This document shows, one piece after another, positions 1-8,449 of a stretch of 54,845 bases of DNA. Made by a program: the position numbers and the translations under genes. The DNA comes from an uncultured Clostridia bacterium (GTDB lineage Bacteria > Bacillota > Clostridia > Christensenellales > Borkfalkiaceae): NCBI GenBank assembly GCA_949878885.1, contig CATLBN010000011.1, positions 1 to 54,845 on the forward strand. The letters are read 5' to 3'. The notes below the pieces were generated by a model that searched no databases, had not been told where the DNA came from, and was given only the letters and a program-made list of their open reading frames with translations. How positions within the stretch are numbered: the stretch's first letter is position 1; each line of letters opens with the position of its first letter.

Positions 1-1775
1 CCTATTTCATAGCTTAATTTGCTTTTGTGCGAGGCGAAAGCAGTGTCCCCGATTAAACGGTTATAAACTTCATAATTCGGCGCAATAAGTCTTACACCGG
101 CGGGGACGCCTGAACCGATTTTCCTAATATTGGAGGACAAGTAAACCGTTGTAAGCCTATTGCAATTAGAAAATGCATTCTCGCTGACTATAACACAGCT
201 TTCAGGCAAAACTAAAACGTTTAAGTTTGAACATTGACTGAACGCGCCGCCGGCAATAACGCGCGTTCCCTCTCTTACTTCGTATTTGCCGTCAATAGGC
301 GTAGTAATAGACATTAAATACTTATCCATATAAAATACGTTGCCGTTGTCCCAGTTGTTGGGGTCTGCGTAATACGGAGTTGAAAAGAAAACGTAATCGC
401 CTATTGTAGTTAATCCGTCGCCCACGGTTAAACTTTCTAGTCCGCTGTTTTGGAAAGCGTTTGAGCCGAGATATGTAATGTTATCGGGAATAGTAAATGT
501 TTTTAACGCTTTAATGTTTTCAAACGCGCCGTGCTCAATTCCTACGTATTCGGCATCTTCCGGAATTAAAGTTTGAGCAGTGCCGCCTTGCAATGACCAA
601 CCGTTCCGCTGTGCGCTATACGAATAAATACCGTTGCCGACTGTCTTAATAGTCGCATTGCCTTCTTCCTCTCCCTGTTCATTAACCATTTTAACTTCTT
701 CTATGTACGGAACGCCAAAGTTTCCGATAGCTTTTAAGGTATTAGGCAAAGTTACGCTTTTTGTATTGTAAGCATAGCTTTCTACCGTTGTTGCTCCGTA
801 GGGAACGTTAACCGTTTCGCCCGCGGCAATATAACATTTTTTCCCCGACAACTCAAGAATACAGTTATTTTCTACTTTAAATACCGTATGTCCGCTTTCA
901 ACTTCTACGTTATCTATATCAGCCCACAAAAACGGACCGCCTTCAAAACTTGTTATGCCAACAGGAATTTTTAAAGTGCCCATATTCGAGCGGTAACAAA
1001 ATGCCCTTGTTAAAATTTTGTTGATTGTAACTTCGGTATATCCGTTTTCGTTATTTGCGGGAACCCGTACGCCCTCGTTTGCAAGCTGCGTAAGGTCGGT
1101 TTTAGCCGTTCCCAAAATCAAAGATTTTTGCTGAATATAAATTAAACTGCTGTTAGGATTTTCTGCAGTTCCCACGCTGGCGATATTGGGATTATATAAA
1201 GTTTCGCCGCTTTCTCCTACGCCTGTTCTTACGGTTATAGTTGAAAATTCCGGAATGGAAAATGCATTGCCGTTAACCGTAACAACGGAATAAGGCAGCT
1301 CCGCGCTTGTAAAGCCGCATAAACGGAAAGCCCAGGTGCCTATTGTTTGAATACCTTCGCAAAAATAAATATCTTTTAGCGCCGTGCACATATCAAACGC
1401 GTTATTGGCAACGGCAGTAACGCCGTCGGGTATATCTACCACAAACGGCTGAGTTATAGACGTTACCGCGCTGACTTCGCAGTCCAGCGCACGGTAGCCC
1501 TTACTGCTTAAACCCTTAAACGTAACGGTTTCGCCGTTTTTATTAATTACAAAATAGTCTTCGCTGTCTAAAATTCTGTAACCTTCTTTTGTTACTCCTA
1601 CGTAACCTACGTCCGTTTTAATTAATTTTTCCGACTTAAACGCAGGCTGTCTGCTTGAAGCCCACGCGCCCAAACCGCCGAAATTTAATTTTATAAAAGC
1701 TGAAGCCGAAGCGCATACTAAAAGTAATAGTGCAGACAGAATAATAATTCTGAATTTGCCGATTTTTTGTATCAT
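1..1775 (-). CDS. BspA-like leucine-rich repeat surface protein (C-terminus off the window)
   Basis: An open frame runs 591 codons from an ATG at 1775 to the left edge with no stop, so the C-terminus is missing. The start is supported by an AGGAG about 9 bases upstream. Residues 10-27 form a hydrophobic signal or anchor segment without a convincing lipobox. The rest carries repeated LRR_5 (BspA/TpLRR) units of the form 'IP..V..I...AF..C..L', for example IPDGVTAVANNAFDMCTALK, IPDNITYLGSNAFQNSG and REGTRVIAGGAFSQCSNL. Members of this family are cell-surface or secreted adhesion/recognition proteins. The promoter overlaps a palindromic operator and the promoter of the divergent XRE gene. Exact ligand and attachment mode cannot be seen. 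Confidence 0.8.
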   Translation of the reverse strand, partial: MIQKIGKFRIIILSALLLLVCASASAFIKLNFGGLGAWASSRQPAFKSEKLIKTDVGYVGVTKEGYRILDSEDYFVINKNGETVTFKGLSSKGYRALDCEVSAVTSITQPFVVDIPDGVTAVANNAFDMCTALKDIYFCEGIQTIGTWAFRLCGFTSAELPYSVVTVNGNAFSIPEFSTITVRTGVGESGETLYNPNIASVGTAENPNSSLIYIQQKSLILGTAKTDLTQLANEGVRVPANNENGYTEVTINKILTRAFCYRSNMGTLKIPVGITSFEGGPFLWADIDNVEVESGHTVFKVENNCILELSGKKCYIAAGETVNVPYGATTVESYAYNTKSVTLPNTLKAIGNFGVPYIEEVKMVNEQGEEEGNATIKTVGNGIYSYSAQRNGWSLQGGTAQTLIPEDAEYVGIEHGAFENIKALKTFTIPDNITYLGSNAFQNSGLESLTVGDGLTTIGDYVFFSTPYYADPNNWDNGNVFYMDKYLMSITTPIDGKYEVREGTRVIAGGAFSQCSNLNVLVLPESCVIVSENAFSNCNRLTTVYLSSNIRKIGSGVPAGVRLIAPNYEVYNRLIGDTAFASHKSKLSYEI

Positions 1776-1806
1776 AGAAAAACCACTCCTTCTAAGTCTT
1801 GTAAGT

Positions 1807-1835
1807 ATTATAGTTAAATTTAACTATATTGTCAA
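1807..1835 (-). promoter_or_regulatory. Promoter of the LRR surface protein gene
   Basis: On the minus strand TTGACA (1835-1830) and TATAAT (1812-1807) are separated by 17 bases, a perfect consensus pair. The spacer and -10 are covered by the palindrome at 1809-1828. Confidence 0.8.
1809..1828. promoter_or_regulatory. 20-bp palindromic operator between divergent genes
   Basis: TATAGTTAAATTTAACTATA is a perfect palindrome. The half-site TATAGTTAAA occurs a third time at 1852-1861, over the -10 of the XRE gene. Position between the -35 and -10 of the surface protein promoter indicates repression; the adjacent XRE protein is the natural candidate ligand (inference). Confidence 0.7.
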
Positions 1836-1857
1836 CCATATTTTACAATTTTATAGT
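1829..1857 (+). promoter_or_regulatory. Promoter of the XRE regulator gene
   Basis: TTGTCA (1829-1834), 17-base spacer, TATAGT (1852-1857). Its -35 overlaps the -35 of the divergent promoter almost base for base, and its -10 lies in the third operator half-site. Confidence 0.65.
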
Positions 1858-1901
1858 TAAAATTTGTAGTAAAATTATGTTAAAAAAGGAACACATTTAT
1901 A

Positions 1902-2219
1902 ATGGATATAATAAAAAAACTAAATAAACTGCGGTTGGAACGCAATATGAGCGTTTACCGCCTTGCGGAACTTTCGGGAATTAACCAATCTACGCTTGCA
2001 AACACGTTTTCGCGCGGGCTTGTTCCGTCTATTAAACATTTAGAGGCGCTGTGCGATACCTTGGGCGTAACTTTGGCGCAGTTTTTTACCGAAGACGAAG
2101 AACCTATGCGGCTTACTCCGCAGGAAACGCAGTTTATGCATAACTTCCGTAAACTTCCGTATAACGTAAAAATTTCAATTCAGGATATAGTTAATACAAT
2201 TCCTTCTCTGCAAAATTAA
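1902..2219 (+). CDS. XRE-family helix-turn-helix regulator
   Basis: This 105-residue protein has a Cro/C1-type helix-turn-helix at about residues 7-61 (LRLERNMSVYRLAELSGINQ then a second helix ending near LGVTLAQFF). It has only a short tail of about 40 residues, so it has no obvious ligand domain. The ATG at 1902 is preceded by AAAAGGA at a rather long distance of about 11 bases. It is divergent from the LRR surface protein gene and its promoter region contains three copies of a half-site, which suggests it represses both that gene and itself. The DNA target is inferred from position only. Confidence 0.85.
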   Translation: MDIIKKLNKLRLERNMSVYRLAELSGINQSTLANTFSRGLVPSIKHLEALCDTLGVTLAQFFTEDEEPMRLTPQETQFMHNFRKLPYNVKISIQDIVNTIPSLQN

Positions 2220-2230
2220 AGCAATAAATA

Positions 2231-2272
2231 AACCGCCCCGCTTATCGGAAAATTCCGTAGGCGAGGGCGGTT
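2231..2272 (+). terminator. Hairpin terminator after the XRE gene
   Basis: Arms AACCGCCCCGC and GCGAGGGCGGTT pair with one bulge, followed by a T-rich run. It lies between convergent genes and may serve both. Confidence 0.55.
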
Positions 2273-2299
2273 ATTAATTTTATTACGTTGTTTATTAAA

Positions 2300-2728
2300 T
2301 TAAATAAATTTTTTAAGATAAGATAAATCCAGCTTCCATTCGGGTATTTTATTGCGGCGGATATGCGCCGTATTTGCCTCTTTAAGCGCTTTGCGGTATT
2401 CAGCGTAATTGCAGCCGTTAACTTTCATAAAGTGTTCGCTTGCCTCAACCTCTCTGCCCATAAGCTGGGTTCTGCCGATATGAATTACCTCGTGGCAGTT
2501 TTTGCATACCGCTATAACGTTTTTAAGTTTTTGCACGCAACCGTCTTCGTCGTACTCCCACTGCTCGTGCGCTTCCAAGCGACAGCCTGCGGCGCCGCAA
2601 ATAACGCACTTACCGCCGCTTCGGGCGTACGCTTCCCTGCGCACCGCATCCCATTGCAGCGGAGATAACATACTTCTTAAATTGCTGTACCAACAGCTGT
2701 CGGGTACAAGTTCGAAATTGAGCTTCAT
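2300..2728 (-). CDS. HNH endonuclease domain protein
   Basis: A small HNH nuclease-fold protein of 142 residues. It shows a zinc-binding CxxC (CVIC), the 'LEAHEQW' strand with the first His, the Asn in 'LKNVIAV', and a second CKNCHEVIH cluster, all in the order of the HNH/McrA fold. I chose the ATG at 2728. A TTG 21 bases further upstream is in frame but has no better ribosome site; an AGAGG lies about 12 bases before the ATG. It stands alone, convergent with the XRE gene and divergent from the next gene. There is no methyltransferase, phage or toxin partner beside it, so its role (DNA repair, restriction or mobile-element remnant) is open. Confidence 0.75.
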   Translation of the reverse strand: MKLNFELVPDSCWYSNLRSMLSPLQWDAVRREAYARSGGKCVICGAAGCRLEAHEQWEYDEDGCVQKLKNVIAVCKNCHEVIHIGRTQLMGREVEASEHFMKVNGCNYAEYRKALKEANTAHIRRNKIPEWKLDLSYLKKFI

Positions 2729-2771
2729 AAACTCATTATACCTCTGCAATGCGAAAATTTCAATAAATACG

Positions 2772-2801
2772 TTGACAAATATCCACTACGGCGGTTAAAA
2801 T
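2772..2801 (+). promoter_or_regulatory. Promoter for the membrane protein / ATP-grasp pair
   Basis: TTGACA (2772-2777) followed 18 bases later by TAAAAT (2796-2801), 24 bases before the ATG at 2825. Confidence 0.55.
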
Positions 2802-2824
2802 AATTGTGTTTAAAGGAGCAGGCT

Positions 2825-3436
2825 ATGCAGCAAAAACAAATAAAAAAACTTTTACGCGGAGAAATTGCGGGCAACGTATTCACTGCGGTATGCGGAATTT
2901 CGCTTATATATTTTATTATATGTTTTACAACGGCAAGGATTTTGGAAAATTCCGTTTTACAGCTTATCGTTTTAATCTCCGCGCCTGTTATAATGTCCGT
3001 ATCCGCGCTTGCCGCGGCATTTTGCAATTTGAAATTCGGAGCGGCATTAGATAAAATTATGTCCGCGCGCGTGCGCGAAGCGCTTGTTCAAAACGCGGCG
3101 CTTATGCATCCCGAGCGCAGCTCGCTTACGTTTTTCTGCGCCGTTGAAAACGATAGGGCAACGCTTAAAGTAAACGGTTATAAAGAAGAAATAATAATAA
3201 ATTTCGAAGACTTCGGAAAGCTGTCGTTTACGCGTAAAGCCGAAATTTTGTCCGCAATAGAAGCGCGGATTTCGGTTACTTTCTGCCGTTTATGTATAGA
3301 GCGCGGCTCTAAGTACGAAAACGTGGACATTACGCCCGTAACCGGAAGAAAAAAAGGCAAAGCCTTATATATTATTAAAAACGGCGAACCGCAAAAACAC
3401 GCGGTTAAAATATATTTAAAGAGCAAACGCAAATGA
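2825..3436 (+). CDS. Two-TM membrane protein of unknown function
   Basis: This gene encodes 203 residues. The ATG at 2825 has AAAGGAG 7 bases upstream; an in-frame TTG at 2804 is less likely. Residues about 15-38 and 45-70 form two hydrophobic segments, and the remaining ~130 residues are soluble and basic at the end (KSKRK). I do not recognise a domain in the soluble part. The stop overlaps the start of the ATP-grasp gene (ATGA), so the two are translationally coupled and probably work together, perhaps presenting or modifying a membrane-linked substrate (inference). Confidence 0.75.
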   Translation: MQQKQIKKLLRGEIAGNVFTAVCGISLIYFIICFTTARILENSVLQLIVLISAPVIMSVSALAAAFCNLKFGAALDKIMSARVREALVQNAALMHPERSSLTFFCAVENDRATLKVNGYKEEIIINFEDFGKLSFTRKAEILSAIEARISVTFCRLCIERGSKYENVDITPVTGRKKGKALYIIKNGEPQKHAVKIYLKSKRK

Positions 3437-4311
3437 AACGCGGACTTATTGTTATAAACGCATATTCGGCGCTTGCCCCCGTTTTAAATCAAGCCGAACG
3501 CCTAAAACACGAATTCGGCGAATTGCAAATTGAAGCCGACGTTAAAACCTGCGCGGAAATTTATGCGGGTATTGACGATAGCGGCAGCGCGTTTGCAAAC
3601 GTTGACGATTACGGATTTTGCGTTTATTTGGATAAAGACAAATATCTTTCGGCAATTTTGGAAAAAGCGGGGCTAAAACTTTTTAACAGCCACGCGGCGG
3701 TTCAGGCGTGCGACGACAAAATGCAAACGCAGCTTTTGCTTAGCGGCAGCGGAATGCCTATGCCTGCAACGATGTCCGCTCCGCTGTGCTATACGCAAAA
3801 CGCCGAGCCCGATAAAAAATTTCTTGACCGCGCAGAAGATTTTTTGGGATATCCCGTAATAGTTAAAACCTGTTACGGCTCGCGCGGGGAAGGCGTTTTT
3901 AAAGCAGATAACAGAGCGCAGTTGGAACAGCTTGCAAAAAAGCTTATACACACGCCGCATATTTACCAACGTTTTATAAAAGAGAGCGCAGGTAAAGATA
4001 TACGCGTTATAGTTATAGGCGGCAAAGTTAAGTCGGCTATGCAGAGAATTGCAAAAAGCGGCTTCCGTTCTAATTTGGAGCTGGGCGGCACAGGCGTAAA
4101 ATACGACTGCCCTGCGGATATGACAGAGCTATGCGAAAAAACCGCTGAACTTTTAGGGCTGGATTATTGCGGAATAGACGTTTTGACGGGAGAAAAGAAT
4201 TATATTTGCGAAGTTAATTCAAACGCATTTTTTACGGGGATTGAACGTGTTACGGGAGTTAACGTTGCAAAGCTTTACGCCCGGCATATTTTAAAACAAC
4301 TTAAAACTTGA
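3433..4311 (+). CDS. RimK-type ATP-grasp ligase
   Basis: A 292-residue ATP-grasp enzyme of the RimK/glutathione-synthetase-like group. It shows an N-terminal alpha/beta domain, the 'DDKMQTQLLLSGSGMPMP' helix that opens the ATP-grasp domain, the ATP-binding Lys in 'YPVIVKTCYGSRGEGVF', the 'DIRVIVIGGKV' strand and the metal-binding end 'ICEVNSNAFFTGIERVTGV'. Family members ligate an amino acid to a carboxylate, for example glutamate to ribosomal protein S6 or to coenzyme F420. The acceptor here is unknown. The start overlaps the upstream membrane protein by four bases. Confidence 0.85.
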   Translation: MKRGLIVINAYSALAPVLNQAERLKHEFGELQIEADVKTCAEIYAGIDDSGSAFANVDDYGFCVYLDKDKYLSAILEKAGLKLFNSHAAVQACDDKMQTQLLLSGSGMPMPATMSAPLCYTQNAEPDKKFLDRAEDFLGYPVIVKTCYGSRGEGVFKADNRAQLEQLAKKLIHTPHIYQRFIKESAGKDIRVIVIGGKVKSAMQRIAKSGFRSNLELGGTGVKYDCPADMTELCEKTAELLGLDYCGIDVLTGEKNYICEVNSNAFFTGIERVTGVNVAKLYARHILKQLKT

Positions 4312-4375
4312 CCTAAATTTACGAACTGTTTAACGCATATTGAATAAGTTTTGCAAAATGTAAAATACTTAGAAT

Positions 4376-4543
4376 ATGAGTACACGCAAAAACCCCAAAC
4401 TTATTGACGAAGTGTTTGTAGATTGCGCAAGCGCAAACGAATGCACGGGTCTTTTACAAAAGATTACGCTTGACCCTGCCGAAGTACGTAAATTCCACAG
4501 AATGTTCAACAGCGTTGACAGCTTTGAAGATAACGAAGACTGA
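4376..4543 (+). CDS. Small 55-residue protein
   Basis: The frame starts at ATG 4376 (MSTRKNPKLIDEVFVDCASA) and stops at 4543. It has two Cys residues, an acidic tail (SFEDNED) and no membrane segment. No clear Shine-Dalgarno is seen. It fits neatly between the ATP-grasp gene and a strong terminator and its codon use matches its neighbours, which is why I keep it. Function unknown. Confidence 0.6.
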   Translation: MSTRKNPKLIDEVFVDCASANECTGLLQKITLDPAEVRKFHRMFNSVDSFEDNED

Positions 4544-4550
4544 AATTAGC

Positions 4551-4584
4551 CTGCCGCACGCAAATTGCGTGCGGCAGGTTTTTT
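4551..4584 (+). terminator. Rho-independent terminator
   Basis: Perfect stem CTGCCGCACGCAA/TTGCGTGCGGCAG followed by GTTTTTT. It ends the 2825-4543 transcription unit. Confidence 0.9.
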
Positions 4585-4592
4585 AAAAGCCG

Positions 4593-4621
4593 TTGAATTT
4601 TTTTATGCCAAGTGATATAAT
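4593..4621 (+). promoter_or_regulatory. glpK promoter
   Basis: TTGAAT (4593-4598), 17-base spacer, TATAAT (4616-4621), 24 bases before the glpK ATG. Confidence 0.75.
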
Positions 4622-4645
4622 AAAATAAAAACAGGCGGAATTGTT

Positions 4646-6127
4646 ATGAAATACATACTTGCCCTTGACCAAGGCACTACCAGCACTCGGGCTATAGTGT
4701 TTGACAAAAGCGGCGAAATTGTTTCTTGCGCACAGCAGGAATTTAAACAAATATATCCCAAAGCGGGCTGGGTGGAACATTCGCCGCAGGATATTATGGG
4801 CTCTACCGTTGCCGTAGTGGGAGAAGCGCTTGTACGCGCAAATATTACCGCCGCCGACGTCGCCGCAATGGGCATAACAAACCAGCGCGAAACAACTTTG
4901 GTTTGGGATAAAAAAACGGGCAGACCAGTATATAACGCAATAGTGTGGCAATGCCGCAGAACGGCGGATTTTTGCGAGCGTTTAAAGCGCGAGGGATTTG
5001 CCGAAAAAATATACAATAAAACGGGATTGGTGCCGGACGCGTATTTTTCCGCAACTAAAATAAAATGGATATTAGATAACGTTGAAGGAGCGCGCGAACG
5101 TGCCGAGCGCGGCGAACTGCTTTTCGGAACAGTGGATACTTTTATATTATGGAAACTTTCAAAAGGCGGCGTTTTTGCAACCGATTATACTAATGCAAGC
5201 CGTACTATGCTGTTTAATATACATACTCTGAAATGGGATAAAGAGCTTTTAAGACTGTTTGACATTCCCGAAAGTATGCTGCCGGAAGTTTATCCCAGCG
5301 GACACGTTTACGGCGAAACGCACGCCGGATTGTTCGGCTGCGCAATTCCCGTTTGCGCGGTTGTAGGCGACCAGCAATCCGCGCTTTTCGGACAGCTTTG
5401 CACGCAGGCGGGCGACGTTAAAAACACATACGGCACGGGATGCTTTTTGCTTATGAACACGGGTAGCCGCGCGGTAAAAAGCCGCAACGGGCTTGTTACT
5501 ACGCTTGCCGCAAGCTTTAACGGAACCCCTGATTATGTTTTGGAAGGTTCGGTTTTTGTGGGCGGAGCCGTGGTGCAATGGCTTAGGGACGAATTAAAGT
5601 TGATTTCCTGCGCGGAAGAAAGCGAAGCTTACGCGCTGTCTGTACAAGACTGCGGCGGAGTTTACGTTGTACCTGCGCTTACGGGGCTCGGCGCGCCCTA
5701 TTGGAACGCGGACGCTCGCGGAACAATTACGGGCATAACCCGCGGTACAAACCGTGCGCACATTGTACGCGCCGCCTTGGAAGGCATTGCTTATGAAGTA
5801 TGCGATTTGGTTCAGGCAATGGAGAAAGACGCGGAAATTAATATTACAAGGCTTGCCGTTGACGGCGGCGCTTCCAAAAACGAATTTTTAATGCAGTTCC
5901 AAGCCGATTTGCTGAACTGCGAGGCCGTACGTCCCAAATTTGCGGAAACAACCGCTTTGGGCGCTGCATATCTTGCAGGCATAAGCTGCGGCTTTTGGAG
6001 CGGCTTGGACGAAGTTAAAAAGACTGCCGCAGCAGATAAAACTTACAGTCCTAAAATGAGCGAACGCAGACGAATGGAGCTGTTAAACGGCTGGCGCAAT
6101 GCAGTTAGCAAAACGCTTGAAAAGTAA
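4646..6127 (+). CDS. glpK: Glycerol kinase
   Basis: This 493-residue FGGY-family kinase phosphorylates glycerol to sn-glycerol 3-phosphate in the cytoplasm. The N-terminal phosphate-1 motif '[16 protein letters not shown]' (residues 5-20), the substrate region '[14 protein letters not shown]', the '[10 protein letters not shown]' strand and the C-terminal signature around '[19 protein letters not shown]' are all intact, and the length is typical. An AGGCGG lies about 7 bases before the ATG at 4646. It has its own promoter and terminator and no glpF or glpD beside it, so it is a single-gene unit here. Confidence 0.95.
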   Translation: MKYILALDQGTTSTRAIVFDKSGEIVSCAQQEFKQIYPKAGWVEHSPQDIMGSTVAVVGEALVRANITAADVAAMGITNQRETTLVWDKKTGRPVYNAIVWQCRRTADFCERLKREGFAEKIYNKTGLVPDAYFSATKIKWILDNVEGARERAERGELLFGTVDTFILWKLSKGGVFATDYTNASRTMLFNIHTLKWDKELLRLFDIPESMLPEVYPSGHVYGETHAGLFGCAIPVCAVVGDQQSALFGQLCTQAGDVKNTYGTGCFLLMNTGSRAVKSRNGLVTTLAASFNGTPDYVLEGSVFVGGAVVQWLRDELKLISCAEESEAYALSVQDCGGVYVVPALTGLGAPYWNADARGTITGITRGTNRAHIVRAALEGIAYEVCDLVQAMEKDAEINITRLAVDGGASKNEFLMQFQADLLNCEAVRPKFAETTALGAAYLAGISCGFWSGLDEVKKTAAADKTYSPKMSERRRMELLNGWRNAVSKTLEK

Positions 6128-6132
6128 TTATA

Positions 6133-6187
6133 TAACCGAAGCGACGTCCGATTAAAAATCGGACGTCGCTTCGGTTACTGTTTTTTT
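6133..6187 (+). terminator. Bidirectional terminator after glpK
   Basis: A perfect 20-bp stem (6133-6152 with 6158-6177, loop TAAAA) is followed on the plus strand by CTGTTTTTTT. It overlaps the stop of the convergent small gene at 6152. Confidence 0.9.
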
Positions 6188-6334
6188 ATTTTCCGAATTT
6201 CCGTCTTTGGGGGCGGTTTTATTATCTTCCTCTCCGCTCAACTCCTTCAGCATTTGAAAAATTCTGTCTTCCGAAACGTTTTCGCTTTCGGGCGCAAGTT
6301 TGCCGTATGCAAGTTTATCGTGATGAATAGTCAT
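6152..6334 (-). CDS. Small acidic 60-residue protein
   Basis: It starts MTIHHDKLAYGKLAPESENV and has an ATG at 6334 with AGAGGT 6 bases upstream, a good start. The middle forms a predicted amphipathic helix (SEDRIFQMLKELSGEE) and the tail is polar and acidic. It has no membrane segment or cysteine. The gene is convergent with glpK and shares its terminator. I do not recognise a named family. The conserved-looking N-terminus suggests a real small protein rather than noise. Confidence 0.7.
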   Translation of the reverse strand: MTIHHDKLAYGKLAPESENVSEDRIFQMLKELSGEEDNKTAPKDGNSENKKTVTEATSDF

Positions 6335-6389
6335 AATTTACCTCTTTGGTATTTTACCACGCAAATTCAAAAATATCAACCTTGTTTTA

Positions 6390-6427
6390 AAAACGCAGGC
6401 GCAATTTTAAAATTGCGCCTGCGTTTT
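6390..6427. terminator. 38-bp perfect palindrome, bidirectional terminator
   Basis: AAAACGCAGGCGCAATTTT is followed directly by its exact reverse complement, giving a 19-bp stem with A and T tails on both sides. It separates the maltodextrin ABC operon from the small gene. Confidence 0.75.
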
Positions 6428-6471
6428 ATTTAATAATATAATTTGCTTAATAGGCTGTTTTTCAGGCTTAT

Positions 6472-6502
6472 GCGCCCCACGGCGGCTTCCGCCGAGAGGC
6501 GC
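6472..6502. repeat. GC-rich nested stem-loop downstream of the ABC ATPase gene
   Basis: Inner stem GGCGG/CCGCC and outer stem GCGCC/GGCGC are separated by a 4x4 internal loop. There is no T-run on either side, so it may act as an mRNA 3' end stabiliser for the minus-strand operon rather than as a terminator. Confidence 0.4.
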
Positions 6503-6531
6503 GCCTGTGTAAAAGGAGAAAAACCGTGTAA

Positions 6532-8433
6532 TTAAACTATTCTTATATCCATTTTGCACTGTACTATAGAAAGTTTACCTATATCGGGCACAATATGACA
6601 AGCTCCTGTAACGGGAGTTTCCGAGCTGACGTAAACTGTATGCTCGCCCACTTTGCAAATTACGAATTTTTCTTTACCGTAATCGGCAAGCCCTACTGCT
6701 TCCGCAGAAATGCCCTCGTCCGCAAATTTTAAATCGTAAGGTCCGCAATCGTAACGCAAAGCTTCGTCGAATACGTGTTTTACGCCGATTGCCGAAATAA
6801 GCTTCTGCGAAATATCTTCCGGCGCGTCGAACTTAGCGTCTTCTATGCCTAAACTGAATTTAACAACTTTCTTCTTTTTGGTTTTACCGTTTTCGGTAAC
6901 TTCTTCCGTAATCTTTTCTTTCAAAAGTTTACCGTTGAAGGTCATAACCTGCGGCATACTTTCAACCACTGTGTTGCCTTCGGAAATTATAGAAAATTTC
7001 TTTAAATCAAAAGCTAACTTGGTTTTGCCTTTTTTAACTTCTTTATCGCAAACTGCATACATTCTTCTGCCTGCAATTTCAAAAGAAACGAGATTTGTTC
7101 CGTTTATGTTTTCGCAATCCACCACGTCTACTTCCGCGTCGTTTCCAAGCGTTACGGCGTCGGTGGGAATAAGAAGTTCTCCCTTGCAATTTTCGCATTG
7201 CATTGCAGCAGGCAACTTGATCTCGCTGCCGAGGAACAGAAGATTTCCGTCTTTAACTTCGCAGTCGATATAGTTGTATTCGGGAATTCTGGGAAGAATA
7301 CAGTCTTCGTTTTCTTTATCGAAGAAATGTATTTTATCCAAATCGAGAGCAGCTTCCACAACTTTACCGGCTTCAACGTCCGTTTCTCCCTTTGCGTCGA
7401 TAATAATTCTTGTAGAGCTTTCGGTATATCCGTCGCCGTCCATATTAATATCGCCGTAAACAAGCGTTTGATTGCCGAGCTCCTCTTTATGCGACAGGCG
7501 CACTTTAATAACAGCTTTGCTTGTTTTAACTGCTTTGGGGTCTAATGAAATCGCTTCGCAGCGCAAACCTATGTAAACTTTCTTTTCGCCGTTAAGATAC
7601 GAAGGGCGTATTTTGTAAAGTTTGGAATAAGGAACCGTTATAGCGGAATCGGTATATTCAAACTTTATTTCTACGTTTTCGCCCTTCTTTAACAGAGTGC
7701 CTTCAAAGAAGTTCATCTGCGGAGTTCCTATAAAGCCCGCAACGAATTTGTTGCCGGGGTAATTATAAAGATTTTTGGGCGTATCGATTTGCTGTACAAA
7801 GCCGTTTTTCATAACTACGATTCGCGTACCCATAGTCATTGCTTCTACTTGGTCGTGCGTAACGTAAATAAACGTTGTGCCGAGTTTTGCGTGCAATTTG
7901 GATATTTCGCTTCTCATCTGAGTTCTCAGTTTTGCGTCGAGGTTTGAAAGCGGCTCGTCAAGAAGCATAACCTTGGGTTCGCGCACGATAGCGCGTCCAA
8001 GCGAAACGCGCTGACGCTGACCGCCAGACATCTCTTTGGGCTTTTTGCCAAGGTATTCGGTTATACCCAAAATTTCAGCGGCTTCGGTTACGCGTCTGTT
8101 GATTTCTTCCTTGGGAAGCTTGCGTATTCTAAGTCCGAAAGCTATATTTTCGAATACGGTCATATGGGGATAAAGCGCATAGTTTTGGAAAACCATTGCA
8201 ATATCTCTGTCTTTGGGCTCCATATCGTTTACGACAAGGTCGCCTATCATAAGTTCGCCTGCGCTTATATCTTCCAACCCCGCAATCATTCTAAGGGTGG
8301 TAGACTTACCGCAGCCTGAGGGTCCTACGAAAACTATAAACTCTTTATCCTTTATTTCCATATTAAAGTCGTTTACCGCTTTCGTGCCGTTGGGATATAC
8401 TTTATATATGTGTTTAAGACTTAAACCTGCCAT
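6532..8433 (-). CDS. msmK: Maltodextrin ABC importer ATPase with long C-terminal extension (MsmK/UgpC/MalK type)
   Basis: The first ~370 residues are a standard carbohydrate importer ATPase. Walker A GPSGCGKST is at 37-45, the Q-loop is in 'MVFQNYALYPHMTV', the signature is 'MSGGQRQR', Walker B is 'VMLLDEPLSNLD' and the switch His is in 'YVTHDQVEA', followed by a TOBE region. About 260 further residues follow, whereas the family usually ends near 360-380. The extension is beta-rich and contains a CENC motif and a basic linker (ENGKTKKKKVVKF); it may hold extra OB/TOBE-like regulatory domains. It is last in the malE-malF-malG-amylase operon, 16 bases after the amylase gene. A single such ATPase often serves several sugar importers. 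Confidence 0.9.
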   Translation of the reverse strand: MAGLSLKHIYKVYPNGTKAVNDFNMEIKDKEFIVFVGPSGCGKSTTLRMIAGLEDISAGELMIGDLVVNDMEPKDRDIAMVFQNYALYPHMTVFENIAFGLRIRKLPKEEINRRVTEAAEILGITEYLGKKPKEMSGGQRQRVSLGRAIVREPKVMLLDEPLSNLDAKLRTQMRSEISKLHAKLGTTFIYVTHDQVEAMTMGTRIVVMKNGFVQQIDTPKNLYNYPGNKFVAGFIGTPQMNFFEGTLLKKGENVEIKFEYTDSAITVPYSKLYKIRPSYLNGEKKVYIGLRCEAISLDPKAVKTSKAVIKVRLSHKEELGNQTLVYGDINMDGDGYTESSTRIIIDAKGETDVEAGKVVEAALDLDKIHFFDKENEDCILPRIPEYNYIDCEVKDGNLLFLGSEIKLPAAMQCENCKGELLIPTDAVTLGNDAEVDVVDCENINGTNLVSFEIAGRRMYAVCDKEVKKGKTKLAFDLKKFSIISEGNTVVESMPQVMTFNGKLLKEKITEEVTENGKTKKKKVVKFSLGIEDAKFDAPEDISQKLISAIGVKHVFDEALRYDCGPYDLKFADEGISAEAVGLADYGKEKFVICKVGEHTVYVSSETPVTGACHIVPDIGKLSIVQCKMDIRIV

Positions 8434-8449
8434 TTTTAATATCCGTCCT

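Noticed and set aside
2300-2749. TTG start at 2749 for the HNH gene and TTG start at 2804 for the membrane protein gene
   Set aside because: An ATG start with an equal or better upstream site lies just downstream in each case.
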